A DNA stretch of 62,986 nt from Sterolibacterium sp964437515 (lineage in GTDB: Bacteria > Pseudomonadota > Gammaproteobacteria > Burkholderiales > Rhodocyclaceae), in assembly GCA_964437515.1 (NCBI GenBank), contig CAYTHB010000009.1, positions 1 to 62,986 on the forward strand, given 5' to 3'. Below the pieces are notes generated by a model, which ran no database searches, was not told where the DNA came from, and was given only the letters and a program-made list of their open reading frames with translations. The translations under genes were made by a program, and so were the position numbers. Of this stretch, positions 44,196-52,791 are shown piece by piece (position 1 is the stretch's first letter; each line of letters starts with the position of its first letter).

Positions 44196-44235
44196 CGTGT
44201 CTTCCTCCTGTTCGTCGTCTTAATGTGCCCGCAAC

Positions 44236-47200
44236 TCACAGGGGCTGTTTTGAATGTTTGTCGATGCTGGCTTGTTCTTCAGCGGTCACAACCACCGGCT
44301 TGACCGCCGTTTGCTGGCCGGTCCAGGGCTTGATGCCAATGCGCGTATCCTGCACGGCACTGCCCGGTTGGAAGCGGTTGAGCGCATGGTTGATGTGGCC
44401 ATATCCACCGGCATAGTGCAGCGGCTTCACCAGACCTGGAATCAAGTTCTTGTAGGACTCGTGATTGGGGAACTGATGCGGCTCCCATGCGTGGTAGTAA
44501 TAGGCCACACCCGGACGCACCATGGCGGTGACTTTTAGACGCATGCGTACCGAACCGTAGTCGTTGTGTACCTCGACGTATTCGAAATCCTTGACACCGA
44601 TTTTCGTCGCATCGGTGGGGTTGAGGTAGACCAGCGGCTCGCCACGTTGCAGACGCAGCATCATCGGCGTGTCGCGCCAAGTCGAGTGGATCGACCAGCG
44701 GGCATGGCAGCTGACGAAAATGAAGGGGTAGTCGCCGCCCGCCTTGGGGCTGTTTTTGTGATTGGCGAACTGCTCGTGGGCTTCGATGAACCAGGGGTGG
44801 TCAATAAAGCTGGAGATGCGTCCGCTATAGGTGGGCCAGGGTTCCTTGTGCACCGTGAAGCGGGTCATGGTGGTGAGTACGCCTTCGCCTTTCCAGTCCG
44901 GGTTATTGAGCGCGGTGGCCTGCACGTTTTTACCGGTGGAGGTGTATTTGGCAATCCCTGTTTCACGTAGACCTTCGACGGTCATGCCCTGGGTCGATTC
45001 GGAACGCAGGATTTCTTCCGTGACTTTGTCTTGGTCATGCTGCCCCAGCGCCCCTTGATTGGTGTAACGCTGGTGAATGGTCTTCATGTCGATCGTGCCA
45101 CGGCCACAGCCATCGAGGATGGGCTGGTTTTTCGCCTTGGCATAAGCTTCCATTTCCTTGGTCAACAACCAGTAGATTTCCCATTCGCCTTTGGACTCGG
45201 CCAAGGGTGGGACAGCGGCATCGCAGTAGTGCAGGTAGGGGATGTAGGACATCGTGTACTTGATCCCGGTCTTCTCGTACCAACCGGCCGAGGGCAGGAT
45301 GTAATCCGCTTGGGTGCCGGTGTAGGAATACTTCGGGTTGATGTCGACGATACATTCCATCTGATCCCAGATATGGGCTTTCAGATATTGCGGCATGTTG
45401 TTACGGCGCAGCAGGTTGGAACCGCCGGAGAAGAAAATCTTCGGCGGAGCCTTGCGCGGCAGACCCGGAGCCCAGCCTTTATCGTGGGCTTCCTGGTAGT
45501 AGGAATCCAGATCGCGCTCGTACAGACCTTTTTGTTCCTTGTTGAGGGCGGCACGGTAGCCATCCGACTTCAAGTTCACCTCAACGACGTCACTGGTACA
45601 CAACTTGTTGCGCAAGTAGTTGTTTTCACCTTCCAGTGCGACGTCACCTTCGGTTTTGCGCTTCTTGATGATATCGACGACGGCATTGAACAGTTCCTTG
45701 GGCGGCATGGCGTTCAACATTACGGCCAGACGGCCGGTCATGCCTTCCTTCTCCATTTGCATGGCATTGCCGAAACCGTCCAGATCCACCCAGCCGGTTG
45801 CCTGATAGCCCGCACCTTTTTTGCCCATCGCGCCTTTCAACATCAGCAGCAGCAGCTTGGTGCGGTTCATCAAATCTGAATGGATGTAACGGTTCGAGCC
45901 CCAGGAGGAGAGCACCATGGGGCGCTGTGCCTTTGCCCAACCTTCGGCAAACTTCTTGATCTGGTCGATATGCAGATGTGTCACTTGAGCCGCATGTTCG
46001 AAGGTCCACGGATCGAGGTGTTCCTTCAGCATGGCACCGACGGGCACGACCCCTACTTCCTTGCCATCGGCCAGTTTGACCTTCCATTGGCCATCGATGG
46101 GCGGCTCGAAATCGAGCTTGAGATTACGCGTGGTGTTGTGCAGGCAACCCGGAGCTGGCACTGGGGCGTTCTTTTGCGGATGCCACATGTAAAGTTGATC
46201 GGCATCGCCTCCGTTGACCATCTCGGATTCACGCAGGAAGCGACCCGTATCCAAGCGCGCCAACAGCGGCAGATCGGTCTGCTCGCGGATGTAGGGCAGA
46301 TCGATTGCGCCGGTTTCCAGCAGGTGGCGTGCGACGGCCAGGCCTAATGCGGCATCGGTGCCCGATTCAAGCGGCAACCATTGGTCGGCGTGGATCGCGG
46401 TGGCGGAGTATTGCGGGTCGATGACCACCAGTTCCGTGCCGTTGTAACGCGCTTCGTAAAGGAAGTGGGCGTCAGGGATCTGTGTGACCGAGGGATTCAT
46501 CATCCAGACGATGATGAAATCGGAAAGGAACCACTCATCGGAGGAGCCACCGAGGTGAGCTGCCCCGGTGGTGATGCTGGCACCCACGTTCAAGTCACCG
46601 ATTTCCGCCCAGTTATCAGCAAAAATGCCGCCTGCCATGAACTGGAACTTGAAGCGACCGGCGGTACTCGCGCCGAAGTCAAAGTTAGGCCCGAGATCCT
46701 GATAAATCGTGTCTGTACCCCACTTTTCAGCGGCATCAACGGTCTTCTGGGCGATTTCTTTCAACGCCTGTTCCCAGGAAACTTTTTCCCATTTGCCCGA
46801 TCCTCGTGCACCCACACGCTTCAGCGGCACGGTGGTGCGTGAAGGGCCGTACATGACTTCGGTGTAGCAAGCCCCCTTCTGGCAGCCGCGTGGGTTGAAG
46901 TCAGGAATTCCGGGCTCGGAGGCCTCGTAGGTCGCGGATTGCTCTTCGCGCACCACGACGCCATCTTTCACGTACAAATCCCATTCGCAAGCCGAGCGGC
47001 AGTTCGACCAGCCGTGCGAACCCTTGGCGACCTTGTCCCAAGTCCAACGCTGGCGGTAGAGATCCTGCCAATTATTGAGCTTGGGCGTGGTACGTGGGCC
47101 GAGATCGAAACGGCCAGCTGTTGTACCTTTGAAATGTTGTAGAGGTGCGCGGCCGCAGCCAAACAGGCTGAGTGCCGCACCTGCCGCACTGGCAGCACCC

Positions 47201-47268
47201 GCCATGACAAGAAATTTGCGACGGCTGGCCGATACGATACCGATGCCGGATTGGACGAGATTACCCAT
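44236..47268 (-). CDS. Molybdenum alpha subunit, steroid C25 dehydrogenase-like
   Basis: 1010 residues from the ATG at 47268 (AGGAG upstream). A Tat leader SRRKFLVMAG (15-24) precedes an FS0 site with H85, C90, C94 and C129. D244 in SSDEW aligns with the Asp molybdenum ligand of NarG/EbdA. It is a type II DMSO-reductase family enzyme. The complete alpha-beta-gamma-delta gene set and the sterol genes around it favour steroid C25 dehydrogenase, which hydroxylates a tertiary side-chain carbon with water in the periplasm. Ethylbenzene-type hydroxylation is the alternative; sterol degraders carry several paralogues, and which one this is cannot be said. Confidence 0.85.
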   Translation of the reverse strand: MGNLVQSGIGIVSASRRKFLVMAGAASAAGAALSLFGCGRAPLQHFKGTTAGRFDLGPRTTPKLNNWQDLYRQRWTWDKVAKGSHGWSNCRSACEWDLYVKDGVVVREEQSATYEASEPGIPDFNPRGCQKGACYTEVMYGPSRTTVPLKRVGARGSGKWEKVSWEQALKEIAQKTVDAAEKWGTDTIYQDLGPNFDFGASTAGRFKFQFMAGGIFADNWAEIGDLNVGASITTGAAHLGGSSDEWFLSDFIIVWMMNPSVTQIPDAHFLYEARYNGTELVVIDPQYSATAIHADQWLPLESGTDAALGLAVARHLLETGAIDLPYIREQTDLPLLARLDTGRFLRESEMVNGGDADQLYMWHPQKNAPVPAPGCLHNTTRNLKLDFEPPIDGQWKVKLADGKEVGVVPVGAMLKEHLDPWTFEHAAQVTHLHIDQIKKFAEGWAKAQRPMVLSSWGSNRYIHSDLMNRTKLLLLMLKGAMGKKGAGYQATGWVDLDGFGNAMQMEKEGMTGRLAVMLNAMPPKELFNAVVDIIKKRKTEGDVALEGENNYLRNKLCTSDVVEVNLKSDGYRAALNKEQKGLYERDLDSYYQEAHDKGWAPGLPRKAPPKIFFSGGSNLLRRNNMPQYLKAHIWDQMECIVDINPKYSYTGTQADYILPSAGWYEKTGIKYTMSYIPYLHYCDAAVPPLAESKGEWEIYWLLTKEMEAYAKAKNQPILDGCGRGTIDMKTIHQRYTNQGALGQHDQDKVTEEILRSESTQGMTVEGLRETGIAKYTSTGKNVQATALNNPDWKGEGVLTTMTRFTVHKEPWPTYSGRISSFIDHPWFIEAHEQFANHKNSPKAGGDYPFIFVSCHARWSIHSTWRDTPMMLRLQRGEPLVYLNPTDATKIGVKDFEYVEVHNDYGSVRMRLKVTAMVRPGVAYYYHAWEPHQFPNHESYKNLIPGLVKPLHYAGGYGHINHALNRFQPGSAVQDTRIGIKPWTGQQTAVKPVVVTAEEQASIDKHSKQPL

Positions 47269-47285
47269 GGAGACTCCTGCTGGTT

Positions 47286-47312
47286 GCATGCCGAATCACG
47301 GTCGGCAAATGC
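47286..47312 (-). promoter_or_regulatory. Leader hairpin next to alpha-subunit start
   Basis: TGCCGA (47289-47294) pairs with TCGGCA (47302-47307) and the stem is extended by GCAT/ATGC with a small bulge. It ends about 18 bases before the ATG at 47268, near the ribosome site. It could tune translation. Confidence 0.45.
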
Positions 47313-47323
47313 CTGAAATCAAA

Positions 47324-47360
47324 CTTCCATAGCCTCATGCATACGCAAGGCCTATGGAAG
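47324..47360 (-). promoter_or_regulatory. 9-base inverted repeat in the C25 dehydrogenase leader
   Basis: CTTCCATAG (47324-47332) and CTATGGAAG (47352-47360) are perfectly complementary, with a further CCT/AGG pairing after one bulged base. They are 56-92 bases upstream of the alpha-subunit ATG. It may be an operator or an mRNA hairpin; no T run follows on either strand. Confidence 0.5.
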
Positions 47361-47406
47361 AAAGAAAGATGGATTGTAGATTGTACTCGGGTGAAACGAG
47401 GTTCAC

Positions 47407-47441
47407 CAGCAGATGCATCTTTCAATAGATGCGTTTCTGCC
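47407..47441. promoter_or_regulatory. Hairpin after the 86-aa gene, before the C25 dehydrogenase
   Basis: GCATCT (47415-47420) pairs with AGATGC (47427-47432), flanked by CAG/CTG; GGTGAA/TTCACC (47390-47395 and 47402-47407) forms a second small stem next to it. There is no T tract, so it is not a standard terminator. Confidence 0.4.
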
Positions 47442-47454
47442 TAATTTGGGCAAG

Positions 47455-47715
47455 TCAGGAGAGCACGCTTTCGATGACGTCCCCAGGAATATGCTGCTGT
47501 TGCAGACATGAAGCCAAGAATCCCCACGCAATGGGAGGAAGGTTGTAGCGATGAGCCATGCGCCGCGCCTGCCCCGTTTCGCCAGATTGAATGGCTGCGC
47601 CTAGCTGGTTCGCCAGTTGACGTAATTGAGGCACCAGACTTGTCCGGGTTCCTGCCGCTGAGGAGTGCTCAGTGCGTTGATGGTATGCCAGCGCTAAATG
47701 TTGCAAGGGTTGCAT
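47455..47715 (-). CDS. Unknown 86-aa protein upstream of the C25 dehydrogenase operon
   Basis: 86 residues, largely helical, with LVPQLRQLANQLGAAIQSGETGQARRMAHRYNLPPIAWGFLA in the middle. TGGAG lies eight bases before the ATG, so it is probably translated. I do not recognise a family; it has no membrane segment or obvious DNA-binding motif. It is on the same strand, 186 bases upstream of the alpha subunit, and may be the first gene of the transcript. Confidence 0.6.
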   Translation of the reverse strand: MQPLQHLALAYHQRTEHSSAAGTRTSLVPQLRQLANQLGAAIQSGETGQARRMAHRYNLPPIAWGFLASCLQQQHIPGDVIESVLS

Positions 47716-48124
47716 TGCTGTTCTCCAGATTCGAGCTGATGGATCCAGTGTATCGTTGAGTGTTTTTGTAAGTTATTTTTACGACTGAAATCGCGATGAA
47801 CTTTAGTGGTAACGCTCAAAAGTCTATGTGAAAAAAATCACAGTACAAGTCTGTGTGTTGTTTGAAAACAACGTCTTTCAAGCAATATCTCATCAATAAA
47901 ATGAAATTAATAGCTATTACAAAAGATAAAGCTCAGTCGCAAACAGCAAAATGAGTGCGCAGGGAGCATGATTGTGACTAGATGACTCCGTGAATTGTTC
48001 AGCCGATCAGTCACTATTCAAATAAAAACAGTCGGGTAGAATGCGCCCATCTTAAAAAGGGCGTGAATGTATGTCACACACCATTTTCTTATTCATTTCC
48101 CTGTACTGACAGCGACCGGAAACC
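47716..48124. other. AT-rich divergent spacer with a palindrome
   Basis: A 409-base stretch without a convincing gene, clearly more AT-rich than its surroundings, especially 47820-47960. GTTGTTT-GA-AAACAAC (47867-47882) is a perfect 7-base inverted repeat. Divergent promoters for the 86-aa gene and the macA-like gene must lie here, but no consensus promoter stands out. Confidence 0.6.
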
Positions 48125-49324
48125 ATGACCCGTTCCAGAATCTCGTCTATTGTCGGCCCCCTGTTGATCGGGCTGCTTGTCATCGCGCTGGTGGGTGGTG
48201 CTTGGTGGTGGCTTTCACGTCCCAAGCCTGTCAGCGTCGTGTTCAAGGATATTGATACCGGCAAGGTGGAGTCTTCCATTGCCAATACGCGTGCCGGTTC
48301 GGTGGAGTCCTGCCAGCGTGCCAAGCTATCTACCTTGCTAGGTGGACGTATCGTGCAGTTGCCCGTCAAGGAAGGGGATCAGGTCAAGAAAGGGCAGTTG
48401 TTGATGAGCCTCTGGAATGATGACCAACTGGCTCAGAATGCGCTGGCGCGAACACAGGTTGAAACCGCACGTCAGTCGATCGCCGAGGCATGTACCATGT
48501 CAGCGAGTGCCGAGCGTGAAGCGCAGCGACTGGATTTGCTTCACGCCCAGAAATACGTTTCGGGCTCCAGAACCGATACAGCGCGTGCCGAGGCGGATGC
48601 CCGACGTGCGGGATGTGAAGCGGCCAAGTCACGCGTGGCACAGGCACTGGCACAGGTTCGTGTCACCCAGGTCGAGCAGGGGCGCACCGCTTTATACGCG
48701 CCTTTTGATGGTACGGTGGCCAAGATTACGGGAGAGGTGGGCGAATATTCCACGCCGTCGCCTCCAGGGATTCCGACGCCTCCGGCAATCGATCTGATCG
48801 ACGAATCCTGCTTGTACATCAAGGCACCGATGGATGAGGTGGATTCACCCAAGATTAGCGAGGGGCAGCCTGTGCGCATCACGCTGGATGCCTTACCCAA
48901 GCGATCCTTTGCCGGTCATATCAAACGTGTGGCTCCGTATGTGTTTGCGCTGGAAAAACAATCGCGCACGGTGGATGTGGAAGCTGTTTTTGAAAATCCA
49001 TCGGATGCAGGTCGTCTTTTGGTTGGTTATTCGGCCAATATCGAAGTCATCCTTGCTTCGCGTGACAATGCGGTGCGTGTTCCAACGTCGGCATTGCTTG
49101 AGGGCGGACGGGTTCTGGTCGCGGGTGCCGATGGAACTTTGGTGGAGCGCAAGGTCAAGACAGGGCTTGCCAACTGGGAATACACGGAAGTATTGGAGGG
49201 TCTGGCGGCGGGTGATCGTGTAGTGACATCGCTGGAACGCGAAGGTGTGAAAGCTGGGGCGCACTACACGGCGGAAGATGCGCCTGCAGGTTCTGCAACC
49301 CCGTCTGCTCCGGCAGCGAAATAA
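48125..49324 (+). CDS. Periplasmic adaptor (MacA/HlyD family)
   Basis: 399 residues. An N-terminal membrane anchor (about 12-33), a lipoyl half-motif (RIVQLPVKEGDQVKKGQLL), a helical hairpin and the second half ALYAPFDGTVAKITGEVGEY, then beta-barrel and membrane-proximal domains. It joins an inner-membrane pump to an outer-membrane channel. It is followed within 20 bases by an ATPase and two permeases of MacB type, so it serves that exporter. The exported substrate is unknown. Confidence 0.88.
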   Translation: MTRSRISSIVGPLLIGLLVIALVGGAWWWLSRPKPVSVVFKDIDTGKVESSIANTRAGSVESCQRAKLSTLLGGRIVQLPVKEGDQVKKGQLLMSLWNDDQLAQNALARTQVETARQSIAEACTMSASAEREAQRLDLLHAQKYVSGSRTDTARAEADARRAGCEAAKSRVAQALAQVRVTQVEQGRTALYAPFDGTVAKITGEVGEYSTPSPPGIPTPPAIDLIDESCLYIKAPMDEVDSPKISEGQPVRITLDALPKRSFAGHIKRVAPYVFALEKQSRTVDVEAVFENPSDAGRLLVGYSANIEVILASRDNAVRVPTSALLEGGRVLVAGADGTLVERKVKTGLANWEYTEVLEGLAAGDRVVTSLEREGVKAGAHYTAEDAPAGSATPSAPAAK

Positions 49325-49338
49325 TCAGCGGTTTGTTG

Positions 49339-50271
49339 ATGGCGCCCCCCCTGATCGAGCTTGGTGGCATCCAGCGCGTTTTTCATCTGGGTGACAGTAC
49401 GGTTCATGCGCTGCATGAACTGAATGTCCAGATCGATACGGGCGAATATGTTGCCGTGATGGGGCCTTCGGGCTCGGGGAAATCCACTCTGCTCAACTTG
49501 CTCGGGCTGCTGGATCGACCGGATGCCGGTATTTATCGTCTTGAAGGCCGTGATGTCACTACCCTGTCAGCGGATGAGCAGGCGCGTGTGCGCCGCGAGC
49601 GTATCGGCTTTGTTTTCCAGAGTTTTCATCTCGTCCCCCGTTTGACGGCGGCTGAAAACATTGCCTTGCCGATGACTTTGGCGGGCATCTCCCCTCGGGA
49701 GCGCGATCAGCGGGTTGCTCAGGCTTTGAAAAATTATGGTCTGGAAAATCGGGGCAACCATCGACCCAACGAGCTGTCCGGTGGTCAGCGTCAGCGTGTG
49801 GCGATTGCACGAGCATTGGTCATGCAGCCCGCAGTCATTCTGGCCGATGAGCCGACCGGTAATCTGGATCGTGCTACCGGCGAGGAAGTCATGCGCTTGC
49901 TTGAAGAACTCAATGCGGGTGGCGTGACGCTGATCGTGGTTACGCATGATGCGCATCTGGGAAATCGCGCACATCGTCAGTTGCGTATGGAAGACGGACG
50001 GCTCCAGCATGATAGTGCGGCATCCATCCGTGCGTCGGTACCATCGATGCCGGTATGGACACCGATGAAGACAGCTCCTATTGATGATAGTGATGGTGAT
50101 GTGTTGATTGAATCCGTTCGCAAGGAGCCTTTCGAGCATGCTCAGGACAGGCTTGTCGAAGGGGATACACCGGAAATACAAGAGCGACAAGAACTTAGGC
50201 AGGCTCAGCCCGAATGGTTACAACAAATAAATCCGCGAAATCTGCGAAATTCGCAGTCTTCGGATGACTGA
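49339..50271 (+). CDS. ABC transporter ATPase (MacB/LolD-like) with repeat-derived tail
   Basis: 310 residues. Walker A GPSGSGKST (42-50), signature LSGGQRQRVAIARAL and Walker B VILADEPTGNLD are intact in the first 225 residues, the full length of the usual domain. The remaining 85 residues are atypical: residues 261-275 are read from a REP-like repeat (50119-50162) and the last codons from a 9-base duplication. It powers the two downstream permeases. The ATG at 49339 is preferred over the TTG at 49333. Confidence 0.88.
   Translation: MAPPLIELGGIQRVFHLGDSTVHALHELNVQIDTGEYVAVMGPSGSGKSTLLNLLGLLDRPDAGIYRLEGRDVTTLSADEQARVRRERIGFVFQSFHLVPRLTAAENIALPMTLAGISPRERDQRVAQALKNYGLENRGNHRPNELSGGQRQRVAIARALVMQPAVILADEPTGNLDRATGEEVMRLLEELNAGGVTLIVVTHDAHLGNRAHRQLRMEDGRLQHDSAASIRASVPSMPVWTPMKTAPIDDSDGDVLIESVRKEPFEHAQDRLVEGDTPEIQERQELRQAQPEWLQQINPRNLRNSQSSDD
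50119..50162. repeat. REP-like intergenic repeat inside the ATPase 3' end
   Basis: CCTTTCGA (50128-50135) and TCGAAGG (50156-50162) flank GCATGCTCAGGACAGGCTTG. On the minus strand this reads as the common proteobacterial repeat core CCTTCGACAAGCCTGTCCTG. It is in frame with the ATPase gene. The match is by memory of the repeat class, not a search. Confidence 0.6.
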
Positions 50272-50282
50272 GTAAGGGATCG

Positions 50283-51491
50283 ATGCGCATCTCGGACATC
50301 TTTCGCTTTGCTCGGGACGCCGCCTTGGGTAGTCCGCTGCGCACGTCTTTGCTCGTCTTGGCGATTTCCATCGGTGTGGCGGCGGTGGTCACGCTGACCG
50401 CACTGGGCGATGGCGCACGTCGTTACATCCTGAATGAATTCGCGTCTTTGGGAACGAACCTCGTCATCGTCATGCCCGGTCGCACCTCGACAGGGGGCTT
50501 CAATCCAGCGAATGCCATTACGGGAACCCCCCGCGATTTGACGATTGCCGACGCGCAAGCACTCCTGCGTTCCAATGCGGTGAGTCGTGTCGCGCCGCTA
50601 GCCATTGGAAACACTGAAATCGGCTTTGAGGGTCGTCTGCGCGAGTCGGTGGTATTGGGAACGACGGCTGAATACGCACAGATACGTTCGCTCACTTTGG
50701 CGCAGGGACGTTTCCTGACGCAGGAAGACTGGACGCGCGGTATGCCCGAGGTGGTGCTGGGTGCCACGATACGTAATGAAATCTTTGGTGCCGAGCCCGC
50801 TTTGGGGCGACTGGTGCGTATCGGCGGGCGACGTTTCCGCGTCATCGGTGTGTTCGCACCCTCGGGTTCGTCTTTGGGCATGAATACAGATGAAGTCGTC
50901 ATGATTCCTGTTGCCGTGGCTCAATCCATGCTGAACAGCAACACTCTGTTCCGCATCTTTGTGGAAGCTCGCAATCGCGAGTTGCTGGAAGCCGCCAAAA
51001 CACAGACGCTGGACATCATTACCCGAAGGCACGAACGTGAAGCCGATGTCACCGTGATTACACAAGATGCGGTGCTGCATACCTTTGATCGCTTGTTGAC
51101 GACTTTGACTTTGGGATTGGCCGGTATCTCGGCGATCAGCCTCGTGGTTTCGGGCATTCTGGTGATGAATGTCATGCTGGTTTCCGTCGTTCAGCGCACT
51201 TCGGAAATCGGCTTGCTCAAGGCGCTCGGTGCAACACGTCGCAATATCGAATGGGCGTTTCTGACCGAAGCGGGCATCCTTTCCATTGCAGGTGCCGTCA
51301 TTGGCTATCTGATGGGGCTGCTGGGCGCAGCGGTCATCCGTTCCCTGTATCCAACCTTTCCGGCCTATCCCCCGAGTTGGGCCGTGCTGGCGGGTCTGGG
51401 GACGGCACTCATCAGCGGCATTCTTTTTGGTGTGGCGCCCGCACGTAATGCGGCATCGATGGATCCTGTCACTGCGCTGGCCAAGCACTGA
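50283..51491 (+). CDS. MacB-like ABC permease (first copy)
   Basis: 402 residues: one N-terminal helix (about 18-40), a MacB periplasmic core domain (GRTSTGGFNPAN, GATIRNEIFG), and three C-terminal FtsX helices. It has no fused ATPase domain, so it uses the separate ATPase encoded just upstream (11-base gap). Together with the next gene it probably forms a heterodimeric pump. Confidence 0.88.
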   Translation: MRISDIFRFARDAALGSPLRTSLLVLAISIGVAAVVTLTALGDGARRYILNEFASLGTNLVIVMPGRTSTGGFNPANAITGTPRDLTIADAQALLRSNAVSRVAPLAIGNTEIGFEGRLRESVVLGTTAEYAQIRSLTLAQGRFLTQEDWTRGMPEVVLGATIRNEIFGAEPALGRLVRIGGRRFRVIGVFAPSGSSLGMNTDEVVMIPVAVAQSMLNSNTLFRIFVEARNRELLEAAKTQTLDIITRRHEREADVTVITQDAVLHTFDRLLTTLTLGLAGISAISLVVSGILVMNVMLVSVVQRTSEIGLLKALGATRRNIEWAFLTEAGILSIAGAVIGYLMGLLGAAVIRSLYPTFPAYPPSWAVLAGLGTALISGILFGVAPARNAASMDPVTALAKH

Positions 51492-51499
51492 GGAATGTC

Positions 51500-52702
51500 A
51501 TGAGACTGACAGACAGCATCCCGCTTGCTCTGCGTTCCATCACCGCGCACCGCCTGCGCAGTTTTCTGACGCTGCTGGGCATTGCGGTGGGTATTGCTGC
51601 CGTGATATTGCTGACTTCCATTGGTGAAGGCATTCATCGTTTTGTGCTGAGCGAATTCAGCCAGTTTGGAACCAACACCATTTTCATTTCACCGGGCAAG
51701 ACAAAAACTGGCGGACAACATGCCAGCGGGATTCCCAGTTCGGTACGTCCTTTGACCATCGAAGATGCGCGCGCACTTGAAAGCCAGCCCAATGTACGCG
51801 CCGTTACCCCGTGGCTATGGGGAAACTCCGAGGTTTCCGGCAATGGTCGTGTGCGTCGAACGACACTCTACGGCGTGGGGGCGGACATGCCCAAGGTCGT
51901 CACTATCGCCGTGCGTGTCGGTCAGTTCTTGCCGCATGATGATACGGGCAATGCGCGATCCCTGGCGGTACTGGGTGCAAAACTGAAAAAGGAATTATTT
52001 AGCGATGCCAATCCGCTCGGTGCGCGTATTCGCATTGGTAACATGCAATTTACCGTGATCGGTGTGCTGGAAACCCGTGGGCAGGTGCTGGGGGTCGATG
52101 TCGATGACACACTGTTCATTCCAGCCGAACGGGCTATGGAGTTGTATAACCGGGATGGCGTTTCTGAAATCCGTGTCGCTTATTCGGACAATGCGACGGC
52201 GGAAGCCGTGAGTCAAACCATCAAAAGCACAATGATGGCGCGGCATGGCCGCGAGGACTTCACGCTGATAACGCAAGCCGACATGCTGAAATCCCTGTCG
52301 AAAATCCTCAATATTCTGACGATGGCAGTGGGTGCATTGGGGAGTATTTCCCTGCTGGTCGGCGGTGTGGGTATCGTGACCATCATGACCATTGCGGTGA
52401 CTGAACGCACCAGCGAAATCGGGCTGCTGGTGGCTCTGGGTGCGCCACGACGCACGATTCTGGGTATTTTCCTAGGTGAAGCCGTGGTGCTTTCTGCCAT
52501 TGGCGGATTGCTGGGCTTGCTGATTGGCATGGGGCTAGCGCAGCTTGCGCATGTCGCGATTCCGGCTTTGCCGGTACATACGCCATTCAAATTCGTGGCG
52601 ATGGCCGAGGGGATTGCCATTGTCATTGGTTTGCTGGCGGGCGTGCTTCCGGCACGACGAGCGGCGGGTATGGATGCGGTTGACGCACTACGTACAGAGT
52701 AG
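51500..52702 (+). CDS. MacB-like ABC permease (second copy)
   Basis: 400 residues with the same architecture as the preceding gene: N-terminal helix, MacB core (GKTKTGGQHASGIPSS) and FtsX domain with TERTSEIGLLVALGAPRRTILG. Eight bases separate the two permease genes. Paired distinct permeases with one ATPase resemble the YknYZ/LolCE arrangement more than the single-chain MacB. Confidence 0.88.
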   Translation: MRLTDSIPLALRSITAHRLRSFLTLLGIAVGIAAVILLTSIGEGIHRFVLSEFSQFGTNTIFISPGKTKTGGQHASGIPSSVRPLTIEDARALESQPNVRAVTPWLWGNSEVSGNGRVRRTTLYGVGADMPKVVTIAVRVGQFLPHDDTGNARSLAVLGAKLKKELFSDANPLGARIRIGNMQFTVIGVLETRGQVLGVDVDDTLFIPAERAMELYNRDGVSEIRVAYSDNATAEAVSQTIKSTMMARHGREDFTLITQADMLKSLSKILNILTMAVGALGSISLLVGGVGIVTIMTIAVTERTSEIGLLVALGAPRRTILGIFLGEAVVLSAIGGLLGLLIGMGLAQLAHVAIPALPVHTPFKFVAMAEGIAIVIGLLAGVLPARRAAGMDAVDALRTE

Positions 52703-52791
52703 AATCAGCCCCTTTGATTTTTGCATCACTTTTGATCGCTGGAGCACATTTGCGTCCAGCGATCAGGTGACAGAGACAGGATGCAAGCCCC

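Noticed and set aside
45031..46347. Long plus-strand frames (282 and 155 residues)
   Set aside because: They are antisense to the molybdenum alpha subunit, whose codons and motifs are continuous.
44236..47268. Nitrate reductase NarG as the identity of the alpha subunit
   Set aside because: The alpha chain has a cleavable-type Tat leader and is about 200 residues shorter than NarG, and the operon has a periplasmic heme-type gamma subunit instead of membrane NarI.
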